Below, piece after piece: positions 47,101-57,522 of a stretch of 64,000 bases of DNA. The translations under genes were made by a program, and so were the position numbers. The notes below the pieces were generated by a model. It did not search any database and had not been told where the DNA came from. It was given only the letters and a program-made list of their open reading frames with translations. This DNA comes from Amia ocellicauda (Eukaryota; Chordata; Actinopteri; Amiiformes; Amiidae): positions 33,266,298-33,330,297 of the forward strand of contig NC_089856.1 of assembly GCF_036373705.1 (NCBI RefSeq). The letters run 5' to 3'. How positions within the stretch are numbered: position 1 is the first letter of the stretch; the number at the start of each line of letters is the position of its first letter.

Positions 47101-50100
47101 ACTACATAGTAATAATATAATAAATGAAAATGTAATCCGTGATATGAAGGTCAGTACCTTGATGATAATGCTGCCTTCGTCGTAGCCCAGAGCCACATTG
47201 TTGGATCCTCGCAGGCTAGCCACACACCACACTCTCTCCATGCCATAGTTCAGGGTGCTCTCCAGGCGGTATGTGCTCGAATGCCAGATACGAACAGTGC
47301 CTGTCAGAAAACAGGAATAAAATGCTGCATTTCCACAGTTCCACAGAATCTCAGGTATTATTCTAAGAAAAGCTATTTCCTTCAATTAATTCAGGCAACA
47401 ATAAAGTATACACACAATGGCTACACCTGAACAGTACGACAGAAAATACCTAAATTACTTATTCAGGGTGTAATTTTGAGAGGTGGGTGGTATATTACAA
47501 ACAAACCCAGGATACTTATTAGCTGAAGCAATCTCTCTTAACAGCTTAGAATGGTTGACAGAGCACAAATTAAAAAGCGGGATTGATTTTTTTCTCTCTC
47601 TCTGTGTGGAAAAAAATAATTATGAAGGTCAGCAAGTTGTATTGTGTTTCCATGTGCACTCACTGGCATGAAAGAATAGTAAAATGAACTGTTATAATTA
47701 TATATATATATATATAAAACTTACCATCCTCTGAGCCTGTAATGATAATGGGGAGTTCAGGATGAAAACTGACACACGACACATTCTGAGCATGGCCTTC
47801 CAATGTCTGCACACAGGTTTTATTCTGGAACAAAAAAAATAAATTAGCTCCCTGATTTCTAATAAATTATTTATAAAAAAATATCTTTACCACTTATCCA
47901 CAAGTGCTATCTGGGACTACTGTGTATTTTCTAAACCAAATTTGAAAATTTCAGTAAGGGTCATACCTGATAATCCCAGATTTTCACCAAGCGATCGTCA
48001 GCTCCAGAGATGAGGTACGGCTTGTCTCCTCCGCTGTAATAATCTATACAGTTCACACCTTTCTCGTGGCCCTCAAGGGTGAAGTTTGGAGAAGAGGAAC
48101 CAAGCTGCCACACCTAATAGGACACAGAATAAACTCTCTCAACTTAAAAGGTCATACATCTCAATCCACTTATACCATCAACAGTTTATTTTTATCCCCA
48201 ACCGCCTATTCAAGATTTTTATTGAAAACAAATGCAGCCACCTTAATCGTTCTGTCCAACGAGGCACTGGCAAACTGATTGTTGTCTTTTGGATTGATGA
48301 CGATCTGCATGACGTAGTGAGTGTGGCCTTCAAACACTTGGCTGCAGGACCACTTCTTCTCCCAGTCCCACAGCTTGATGAGCATGTCATCTGTCAAGTC
48401 ACAAAAACAGAGACGTGAGACTTCCTGAACTGCATTACCACAGCGTGTATGACTCCTCCCCTCTGTCCGGAAATTCAAAAATAAATAACTATAGGGGGGA
48501 GAGAGATATGGTTTTCAAACCTACCACTGCTGGTGAGAATGTATGGTTGAGTGGGATGGACAGCTATGCAACGGATATAATCCGAGTGTGCTTCAAACAT
48601 GTGAACCCTCTCCAGAGTGTTGTAGTTGAATACCCGAATCTGCATGTCATCCTACGGAGAGAATACAGGAAAACAAAGAGAAATCGATTTACATCTTATT
48701 AGTTTGACTGATACTGATTTAATACAAAAATCGATACATGCATCTGAAAAATAACAACACCCTCTCAGTTTCATGATAATGAAATCACAGTCTAGACATG
48801 GAGCATAGTTGTTGCTCTAAAGTTAAATTGTGACAAAATAAAAACATTTGAAACATGACACTTACTGCTCCCGTGATGACCCAGTTCTTTCTGGCAACAA
48901 ATTTAGAGGCTCTCACTGGCAAATCACACACCTCAAAGGTTTTCACCAGAGTCTGGAAATTAAAAGATAGACAAAAGGTCAGATATCAGTTCATTTTTTG
49001 AATATCATGTCTGAAATACTGCTTCAATGCAATAATTTCTAAGGTATATTTATTAATAATTCAGCTCTTCATGACTGGACAATCACACCAATCTCGTAGG
49101 TTTGACATCTGATTGACAGGCACATATGACATCACACATCAGACAAACACAAAAGAAAGCATTCAGATATTTGTTCAATCAAGTACAGTTATCCTACTTG
49201 CACCAGATGGTTCACTCATATGGCTGCTGCCTTGTGTTCAGCCAGTCCATTACCTGCGTCTCATGGTTCCACACACAGACGCTGCCATTGTACAGACTGG
49301 CCAACATCCATGGCTCTGTGGGGTGCAGGTCCACACTCTTCACCCGGTCTGACCGAGCCGTCAGCTTCCGCTTAATATCTAGTCTCAGAGGCTGTAAAAA
49401 TAAAACATTCATATAAAACATAATAAAAAGGGAGAAATGCAGTTTGTATACAATTTTAGAAACAGTACTTAAATAACAAAGTTACATGAACCAGCATTGT
49501 AACTGTTAGCTCTTTTGCTTCACAAGGAAATCGTTAAAACTTTTATTTACAGATGCAAGGCAATAAAGGTCAAGCTATTCCTGTCTGCTTTTCTCAATTG
49601 AAAAACGTAAAATACAAAATTGTCTAATAAGGAAGTATCAAACATGTCTAGTCACATCAACAGATTTTAACAACAACTAGACACAATGCCTTATCTAAAA
49701 CGTATTTCATACTGCAGAATAAGAAAGCAAGAGTGCACAACATAATCGTCTGGTTTACATCAAAATATACACAAGATACTGCCTGGAAAGAAGAGCAGCT
49801 TAAACGAGTCAGTTCAGGCACTGCCTATTTCTATCACCATTTTATCCCCCAAACAGTAACATGTTATCACTTTACATTTCAAGATCGTGAAAATGAGAGA
49901 CATTTTACAACACTGAATGTAAATGCCCCACCTAAGACAAAAATAACTTTGACTGTACTTTTACTGTAGTGGCTAAATATTCTAGCTTGTCGATGACAGA
50001 CATTAGATGATGCTGTAAACATGGGACAGTGGAATAGTGCAAACGTCCTTAACCTTTTCCATAGCAAAATACAGCACACTGGACACATTTATCCGAGCTG

Positions 50101-50277
50101 GTGTGTTTTTGAGGACTGCCTGCTGTTGACTGTCCAATCGAGGCCTGCACTCAATACGTTTCCTTACTCAAGCTCCAGAAACAACTAGTCCACGACTACT
50201 GCACTGCGGGCCGTACGTCCCCCCCAAACCTATCCGAAACCCTTGCACAAAAATAGTCATATATATGTTCTTACCAT
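38396..50277 (-). CDS. COPB2: Coatomer subunit beta' (beta'-COP), complete, 22 coding exons, 920 aa
   Basis: A subunit of the COPI coat that buds vesicles from Golgi to ER; it binds dilysine cargo signals and forms part of the B subcomplex. Coding exons in transcript order: 50275-50277 (ATG only), 49254-49391, 48866-48952, 48525-48651, 48242-48390, 47967-48113, 47725-47824, 47158-47300, 46801-47000, 46486-46596, 46291-46379, 46081-46187, 45657-45800, 45263-45393, 44864-45071, 44180-44290, 40402-40616, 40099-40191, 39471-39654, 39324-39392, 38990-39100, 38396-38491. All phases join. Residues 1-~300 carry WD40 repeats ([19 protein letters not shown]), ~300-600 the second propeller, ~600-830 the alpha-solenoid, and the end is an acidic tail closing in DDDFLDD. 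It is near-identical to mammalian beta'-COP over most exons; human is 906 aa. Introns 15 and 16 carry transposons. Confidence 0.96.
41104..41192. repeat. (CA)n microsatellite, interrupted
   Basis: About 22 CA units with TATAATA interruptions, inside the hAT-like element. Confidence 0.9.
41496..42694 (+). mobile_element. Internally deleted Tc1 copy, nested in the hAT-like element
   Basis: Same family as the copy at 34740; ends CAGTGAGGGAAAACATTTTT and its inverse near 42670-42694, flanked by TA. At 1199 bp it lacks about 360 bp relative to the full-length copy: the left arm of the hairpin, a ~42-bp piece of the DNA-binding region, and a ~330-bp piece covering the linker and first catalytic Asp. 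Confidence 0.9.
41813..42485 (+). pseudogene. Deleted Tc1 transposase
   Basis: It starts [14 protein letters not shown] like the full-length copy, runs into a stop after WKKH owing to deletions, and resumes in frame as [13 protein letters not shown] through [11 protein letters not shown] and NPIENLW to GFATKY-stop. The second catalytic Asp and the Glu survive; the first is deleted. It is antisense to COPB2. Confidence 0.9.
44469..44802. mobile_element. Tigger/pogo-like MITE in COPB2 intron 15
   Basis: The left edge has ACCACCTCGGTTTACAATAC and the right edge, read on the other strand, has CACAGTGGTCCCTCAGTAAA followed by CAAT. Ends of the type CAGTGGTCCCTCGGTTTAC are characteristic of Tigger/pogo elements. 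There is no transposase, so it is a short non-autonomous derivative of about 330 bp. The left terminal bases are degenerate. Confidence 0.5.
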
Positions 50278-50470
50278 GTTTGCACGGTGCCGGGCAGGTG
50301 TGTAAAGGTACTAGCCAGGTCCCAACCAGGTCCCCCTCTCTTCGGTGTCGACTCGGCGGAGATGCGCTGGACTCACTGACGTGGAGCTTCCTGTGGCGGA
50401 TCACGCGAGAATAGCTGCGAGATCTCGTACAGCTGATTCAACCCAGAGCAGTTCAACCGTAATATCCCGA
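50278..50470 (-). promoter_or_regulatory. COPB2 5' UTR and proximal promoter region
   Basis: A locally GC- and CpG-rich stretch upstream of the COPB2 start codon, with TCACGCGAGAA (close to the TCTCGCGAGA housekeeping promoter motif) near 50400 and an ETS-like CAGGAAG on the minus strand near 50390. No TATA box is seen. The transcription start is not determined. Confidence 0.45.
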
Positions 50471-51271
50471 TTAGAAGAGACCACTTGACCATATGAACTA
50501 TATATGAATTTCCGTTTCAACATGGAATGTAATCTCTTTTTCTAATGTGAGAAATGAAAAAATAAAATGAAAATATTTATATGAATGCAGTGAATTAAAA
50601 TGGGAATACTTGAAACCCCTTTTCATCTACATCTACCCCAAACATCAACTTTTATATACTTTTATTCGGTGTATTAAGGTTTCTAATTTGCATGATTTGT
50701 TCCACGTCGTGGCAGTGAGGAACTGTTGTCAGGTTCAGTAAAGAAGAAAGCGATCTGTGCATATGCTAATTTATGTTTAAATATTATAACCTGGAAATAT
50801 AAACACTGGGTTCGACTGTAATAGTAATACAAACTTTATTTTCTTCATAAATTATCTGAGGCATGTGTCCCTAGATGGGCCACTACTCTCCCAGGATTGG
50901 ACTGGAATCCCCAGAAAAAGATTTATCTCCATGACAGTCCCCGGAGCAGCCTAGGAGAAAAATAATTCACTACATTCATCTGTGTCAACTGTATAGTTTT
51001 TATTTTCCTTGAGGTTGTTAATTAATAGTATTGTGACTGTTTCTGCTAAATTGTGAGCTAAAGTTTAGGATTCCTTGTAGGGCCAGGTTTCTGTTGGTTT
51101 GTACGGTGTTATGACATATTTGGCATCTCCTGCAATCCTGCGTCACTTGACAGATTGCGCCTGCGCAGTTTAAAACATTGTACTATTAACTACTGTGAAC
51201 AATAATTAAAATCATTTTTGAAATAATTATTTTCATTATATACGACTGACTTGACATTTGCATTCATAATA
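50471..51271. other. Intergenic, nothing recognised
   Basis: No exon, RNA gene or repeat family was recognised between the COPB2 promoter and the foldback element. Confidence 0.4.
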
Positions 51272-51626
51272 TGGCAAGCCAAATGATCATTTAGAGATAG
51301 CTTCAAATATTTCGAGATATCTCTAAACCATTTAAAGATATCTGCAAACCATTTAGAGATATCAAAATAAGGTGCTTTTTAGAGATATCTCTAAATGATT
51401 TGCAGATATCTCTAAATGATTTCCAGATATCTGGAAATCATTTAGAGATATATCTAAATTTACTTTTAAATTAGTTTTTTTTAAACGATTTGAAGATATA
51501 TTTAAATGATTTAGAGAGATCTTTAAATACTTGAACATATCTGGAATTATTTGCAGATATCTTTAAATGATTTAGAGATATCTCAAAATATTTGAATATA
51601 TCTTTAAATAATAATTTGGCTTGCCA
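51272..51626. mobile_element. Foldback/MITE element built of AGATATCT-type palindromes
   Basis: The ends TGGCAAGCCAAAT and ATTTGGCTTGCCA are perfect inverted copies. Similarity of the arms continues inward for about 80 bp at roughly 85 percent identity by eye. The interior is a run of variants of TTTAGAGATATCTCTAAAT at ~22-26 bp intervals, itself palindromic, so the 355-bp piece can fold on itself in many ways. No coding capacity. No clear target duplication was seen. Confidence 0.7.
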
Positions 51627-52713
51627 AAGAGAAGTCTTCACTTTAAAATAGATTTTAATTCATATCACACTGTATGTAGCTTTATTTTCAGTTGGCAAAA
51701 TGTGCATGATTTATATTTAAACTACCCGTAAATGGATGCAAATAATCTTCCCTTTTCATGTAATAAAGCATGCATATTTTGCCAAAAAGTAATAAATGTG
51801 CAATTCTCCAGGGGACGTCTGGTAGGATCAATTTTGAGATTCTTGTAGGTCAATGAGAAGGACTGAATGCATATTGTACTTATGACATTTTGATGTCTGG
51901 CTAAAGTAGAGATTCTGGCTATTGGGTTGGGGGCTTTTTATTTCTATATTTAAGAATGTTCAGGATTTAAATAATCAAAGCTCAAAGCAGTAATTTTATA
52001 GTTGAATTTCTACATAATATATTGAGTACTTGAGTATATGTAGTCTCAGAGTCAGATCTGAATACCTGATTTCAAAAACAATACGATGTGATACGATCCA
52101 CAAACACCCAGCTCTAAAAGACAAATCCTCTGACGTGGGGAATTAGGGGAGTGACGTCACCATCACAGGCTGTTGTGTATAGTTTTACATAATAATGTTC
52201 CGCACATATATGTTACATATAAAAGGTGTATTTTTAAAGCATGGACTTGGATTTTGGTTGGGGTTTAATCAAAGATATGAATGGTTTAAAGTTCTGATAT
52301 TTCGAATGAGAACATAAGTGATATTTTCCACTAGAATTAAGATTTGGGTTCAAACTAGGATAACCAAACCCTTTGTGTGTCATTGCTGAAATAGTATAGT
52401 TAAATGGATGGAGTGCTGCAACCTATTTTTTGTTGTGCTACTAAATTTCAATATGTATCTTCTTCCATTCCCTGAAGGCTCCACTAAAATTAAACATCAA
52501 ACATGCACTGTTCTTTAGTTACCTTTTAATCGCCTCACCCCAGCACCCTTACAGAGTTAATAAAAAAAAACAGAAACATTCATTTTTAAACAAATTCTGA
52601 CACATACAAATATATTTGTTGTTCCTTTTAATACAAATTAAAATAGATGCAATTCACGCAGGCGTTTAATCCATTCAATAATGGCAGTAACATTGTGGCC
52701 CAAAACGTCTTCA
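51627..52713. other. Intergenic, 3' flank of RBP2
   Basis: This includes the RBP2 3' UTR. Minus-strand ATTAAA words occur near 52630 and 52670 and are possible poly(A) signals. Nothing else was recognised. Confidence 0.4.
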
Positions 52714-54968
52714 TCAATCCTTCTTTTTAAACACCTGATGACAGACTTTATCTCCACATGTCAGCTCCTGAAAGGGACGAGGATAATGTCAAGTCATTTA
52801 ACAACAACAACAACAACAACATCAACATACAGATTTATATAATTCAGTATCTCCAAGAACTTCACAATAAAGCTCAACTGGACCATAATAAGACACTGAA
52901 GAGCAGGCAAATATTGGGTCAAATATTGTTGATCCAGAATGCCACAAACCAGCCTCATCAAAGGAACGATCCGGGACTAGAAATATAATCTACATATGTA
53001 AACTCAGTTGACTGACAAGCAATTTTGGTAATTTAAATTATTTGTCACCATCTAAACTTTCTAATCTCACTCATGCTCACTCTCACTCAAGTACATATAA
53101 CACTATACATTGTAGTTCTATGGTGATCAATGAACAGCATCTCACCATGTGCAGTTTGTCTCCTACAATCCAATGCTTCCAGCCCCTGTTGGGTTTCTCG
53201 CCTTTCTGGACACAAACCAGTTTATCTCCATCCCATGTCACGAGAGTCTGGAAGACAAAAAAAAAACATTGTTGTCTAGACATTTGACCAGAAGACAGTC
53301 TGACAGACAGCTTCCAATTAAAGTTAATGACATTGCATCATCATTAATTCGATTTCTAATCTCCACACCTAGAAATGCACTTCCCTCTAGCTCAGGTTTC
53401 CTCTGTACATTTATTCATGTTCTTTGCTGACTGAATATTTCACATTCTCTTCAGAAAATGGCTGGGGACATATATTTTTCTTGTATATTTTTTGCTTAAC
53501 ATGTATTTTGCTGCAGAAATGGAAAAACTTGCAAACTAATAGATTAGCTTACAAATGCACCTGTAAGTCTAAAGAAAGATTTCATCAAAACATATATGGT
53601 TTTTTGAGTAATAATTCCTAATGAGTAACCAGGATCAATAGATTTGTATAATACTTCATTGGAACCAAGGGAAACTATAATTAAAATCAAGTTAGACTTA
53701 GTTTCTTAAGTCTGCAAAATGTGAACGTCAGGGCTGATTTATTTAAGGCCAGGACCTCTTTAGTTAAAGGCCTGTGCTCCGAAACTACATGTCATGGTAG
53801 AATGAAACAACAACAACAACACAAATACAGAATTGTTGACAACTTAACAAGCTTTGCAAGGAAACACTGCCTAATTTAGTCCAAGGCCTTCAGAGGTGAG
53901 TGACTTACTGATTAATTGCACTGCACTCTCAGATATCAAAGGGAATGTACCAGAATTTTGCTTTTTTTATTCTGTGAGCAAAAATTACCTCTGAAATGAC
54001 AATCTCCAAATATTTTTTAATTTAAAGGAAGACAGTTTATTACCTTGACTACTCTGTTGTCCAGGCCTTTGGTGGTTTCCTCAAACTCCTCTCCAACTGT
54101 GAAGCTCACCTCATAGTTTCGGAATGTGCTCAGGGTCTTTGTCTCAAACTTGTCACCATTCTGAACAAATACCTTTGTCTGACTCAGATGTAGGGCAATT
54201 TTACGGGTAGCAAAATCTATATCTGCAATAAAAAAATTAAAATCATGCATAGGGACAATCTCTTCACTTTATTTCAAAGCGATACATTAACTTGATATTG
54301 CATCACACCAATGTATTCGGTCACAAACGTTCAGTTTTGTTTGAGCCACAAATATTCAATCATGCGGTCAGCCGTGCGCTTGAGACAAAATCATTTTGCA
54401 TTTAATACGATTTGTTATTTATACATTATTTTCCAGAACTCAATTTACATTGGATTTATTTATTTATTTCAATCCCTGCTTTTTTATTTATTTTATTACA
54501 TTGCATTTTCCATCTCCATATTGTTATGATTTACGATTACCTCATGAAAATTAATGTGGTTAAAATAGAATCAAATGATTTTTTGCTGGAAAATAAAACA
54601 AGATGAATTTGAGATAAACTAACAGGAAAATGTGATGGTCCGAATTACAACATCTAAGCCAATGGTATGCAATGGCGAATCAGCACAGCTTTATCGTGGC
54701 ATGACATGCAAAGTTAGACTTAGAGTTTCTCTAAGGGATAGAAATGCAGAAGAAAAATCAATATTTATTTCACACATTAAGTAGCAGAAGCCATTCAAAT
54801 AGTCAAGGTTAAGCTGCACTGACAGCTTCTCAATAAGCAAATGAGGCAGCACTGATGCCCTGTGCTCTTTTTCATGCAGAGAGGTAGCAGCTTACCAAGC
54901 GCTTTCATGTAGTCTTCAAAGTTTTCATTGCTTTCCATCTCCCATCTTCCATTGAAATCTGCCGGCAT
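52714..54968 (-). CDS. RBP2: Cellular retinol-binding protein 2 (CRBP-II), complete, 4 exons, 135 aa
   Basis: A cytosolic carrier of the fatty-acid-binding protein family; in vertebrates it carries retinol and retinal in the intestinal epithelium and presents them to LRAT. Exons: 54896-54968, 54044-54222, 53146-53247, 52714-52767, that is 73, 179, 102 and 54 nt, the canonical family pattern. Motifs: [18 protein letters not shown] (first strand and helix), [40 protein letters not shown], and a [14 protein letters not shown] end. It is one residue longer than human RBP2. The residue at the retinol-contacting position 108 (mature numbering) is His (RGWKHW) instead of the Gln of mammalian RBP2. 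RBP1 lies upstream in the same orientation. Confidence 0.95.
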
Positions 54969-55052
54969 TTTCACTGAGGTTAGTTCTGGGTGGTGTGCAG
55001 ACTAGAGACTCTGGCTTACAGGCAAATAGAGAACGTGAAGTATCTTCTGCCC

Positions 55053-55060
55053 TATTTATA
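55053..55060 (-). promoter_or_regulatory. RBP2 TATA box
   Basis: The minus strand reads TCTATAAATAGGGC about 85 bp upstream of the RBP2 start codon, which predicts a 5' UTR of about 55-60 nt. A TATA box fits a tissue-restricted gene. Confidence 0.75.
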
Positions 55061-55084
55061 GACTCTTTCTACAAATGTGGCCTC

Positions 55085-55097
55085 AGTTCAGAGTTCA
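55085..55097 (+). promoter_or_regulatory. DR1 nuclear-receptor site in the RBP2 promoter
   Basis: AGTTCAGAGTTCA is two perfect AGTTCA half-sites (RGKTCA) spaced by one base, 24 bp upstream of the TATA box. DR1 sites bind HNF4, RXR homodimers or PPAR-RXR. Mammalian RBP2 promoters carry RXR/HNF4-responsive direct repeats near the TATA box, so a role here is plausible. Confidence 0.65.
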
Positions 55098-55954
55098 TTA
55101 GATAGAAATGTTTATTGCTCGGATGGCATTGCATTCAGCCTTTTAACTTCTGTTGCAAGGGTCAGTAGAACAGAATGATAGATTACTAATTCTAATGTGC
55201 AATTAGCAATGGCAATTTACAAAAGAGACGCACAGACAAAAATCGATATACAGTTTTTCATTCAGATAAGAAGCCCCATGGGTTCATGTGGGTCCTTCAT
55301 ACAGAAACAATTGTTTTCATATTCTTATTTAATCCATTTTTTCTAAAAGTGATAAATAAATAATTTAATAAAAAACAGTAGTAGTAAATATTTTTAAGAA
55401 TCCATAATTTAAATTAGATATAGAGTGCAGCCTATACTTGTCAGAATTAACCCCATGATCACTGAAATAATCTTTAGTAATCTGCATGTGAATTAAAGTT
55501 GTGTTTATACAGTATCATAGTCCAGGAGATTAAGAAGGTGGGGTAGGACAATAGGATAAAAGCCATGCAAATTCTCTTGTAAAATCATCAGGAAAATGTC
55601 AGAAATGCATGTAATTATGCAGCTTGTATGAATTTATGTATTCTCTTCATGTTTCAGTTGAAATTGACACATTTAGGGTGCCTGAAATCATCACCTGTAA
55701 AATAACTTAATAAATAATTATTAATATTATGCAAGCCCCTGAATTCCATTTTCACAAATACTAAATGAGAGACAGATTACAATTAAATTGTATGGCAACA
55801 TAAAGTGATAAAGTACCTGTTGTTGGAATGAATGAATATTTATCTTTTCAGTTCTTTGGTAAGAAATACAACCTGACACAAAGGTACTATGGAACATTAA
55901 CCAGCCTTATCAAATCCTACTGCATGCACTGACACAAATATATACTATTATTAT

Positions 55955-55956
55955 AG

Positions 55957-55993
<37 letters not shown>

Positions 55994-55999
55994 CAAATC

Positions 56000-56060
<61 letters not shown>

Positions 56061-56070
56061 ATTTGTAAAT
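55955..56070. repeat. (TA)n arrays with a flanking inverted repeat
   Basis: Two TA arrays (about 55955-55990 and 56007-56058). The second lies between ATTTACAAATCTTA (55989-56002) and TAAGATTTGTAAAT (56057-56070), perfect inverted copies, so 55989-56070 forms one long palindrome. Confidence 0.9.
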
Positions 56071-57099
56071 GGTATGTTGTTTCCAGAAATTGCACACTGA
56101 GTTTTGGCACTGATTTGTTACAATTTTGTTGCGTCACTGGCTGTGTCAACAGAAATCTAGCAGGAAAAGCATAACTTACTTCCAATAACCCCTGCATGTT
56201 GCCAGTAGATTATTAACTTGATCATATATTTAATGCCAGAACATACAAGTTCCAGTTTTTAAAACTACACATGAATACAGAAATACAATTGTCACAGTAC
56301 AAATGTTCATTTTCTTAACCCGTGTAAAGATGCTGCCACATAAAATCTTGAGTACAGCTTGCACCACTTCAAAGACAAAATATGACTTTATTATCTATTC
56401 ATAACTTGCCACAGAGGCAGTTTCTTGTGCTGATTAAAGCTCTATCAGTAAGTGTAAAGGGCAGCCTTGCGTGGAGACCCATATCAGTGATCAGACTGAT
56501 AACAATCAAATTTCTTCATCTAATGCTATAAAATCACTTTGCTTTCAGAGCTGGCTTTTAAAAATTATGCCCACAAATTGCTTGTGTATTTTATGGGATT
56601 TGCTTAATATAAATTGGCATTAAAAAAAAAGTCTTTATGACAGTCAGATCCATGCTGCGGTGTTCTTAATCAAGGAAGGTGTGAATAACATACTACATGG
56701 TGTGTACAAAATAAATGTGATTGTAGGCTTAGATTAAAATACTCAATCATTCTATATCAGAATCATCATATAAACTGGAAGAAAAAAGCTGTAGGGAGAT
56801 TCTGAAACAAACATTAATGGAGTAATGTTTAAAAAGTCAAGTGGCCTTTTTCAATAGCATTGCATTATTAATAATTCAGATACTTGCATAAATCAATTTT
56901 TATGATGATGATTGAAAAGTGTTAATGACAGTATTCTTAGGCAAATAATACCTTTCAGCAAAACCTTTTAAACTGCTGGGATCTGACCTCATTGCCGAAG
57001 AAATTACAACCTCCGTGAGCTGTCATTATCGTGATCGTTCCCTACAGAAATATACATATTGGCTCAAACTTCAGTCATTCAAAACGACAAACACATTTC

Positions 57100-57120
57100 T
57101 TTATTTATTCTTGTTTTATT
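57100..57120 (-). terminator. Poly(A) signal candidates for RBP1 (AATAAA)
   Basis: On the minus strand AATAAA occurs at 57115-57120, 57104-57109 and 57100-57105, about 400 bp beyond the RBP1 stop codon. Confidence 0.5.
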
Positions 57121-57522
57121 CAGATGTTTGGCACAAAATGTGGCTCATAATTCAATTTCTTTTTTTATTTCAACATTTTGATCGGAGGTAAAAACTGTTA
57201 ATAACTAGATAGGCAGGTAGACAATACATGGATAAGAAAAGAACAAACGGGTTGAACAGTTTCATTGTTTTGTTGTGTTTAAATCACAAACTAGAAGTCC
57301 TTAGTCTGTTACACAGTTGAATAAACCCAGTGAAGGATAAGTACAATTCAGTATAAAGCCACACCTCTAGAGTCTTGGCAAATATGAAGACCATGTCAGT
57401 TTGTATTGTGAGATCTGCAGAATATGAGTTTCTCTGGGAGAACTATGAGCACAAGCTTCCTCCATAGATTTGCATGTCTCTTCAGAGACGGCTGGGAACA
57501 TTCTGTCCAATGAGAAACCTTG

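Larger units (their letters stand above)
54969..57522. other. RBP2-RBP1 intergenic region
   Basis: It holds the RBP2 promoter, the TA palindrome and, at its right end, the RBP1 3' UTR. No additional exon recognised. Confidence 0.45.

Noticed and set aside
51290-51610. Regularly spaced repeats that could be taken for a CRISPR-like or satellite array
   Set aside because: Units are palindromic, variable and spaced without unique spacers, in a vertebrate genome; the inverted ends make a foldback transposon the better explanation.
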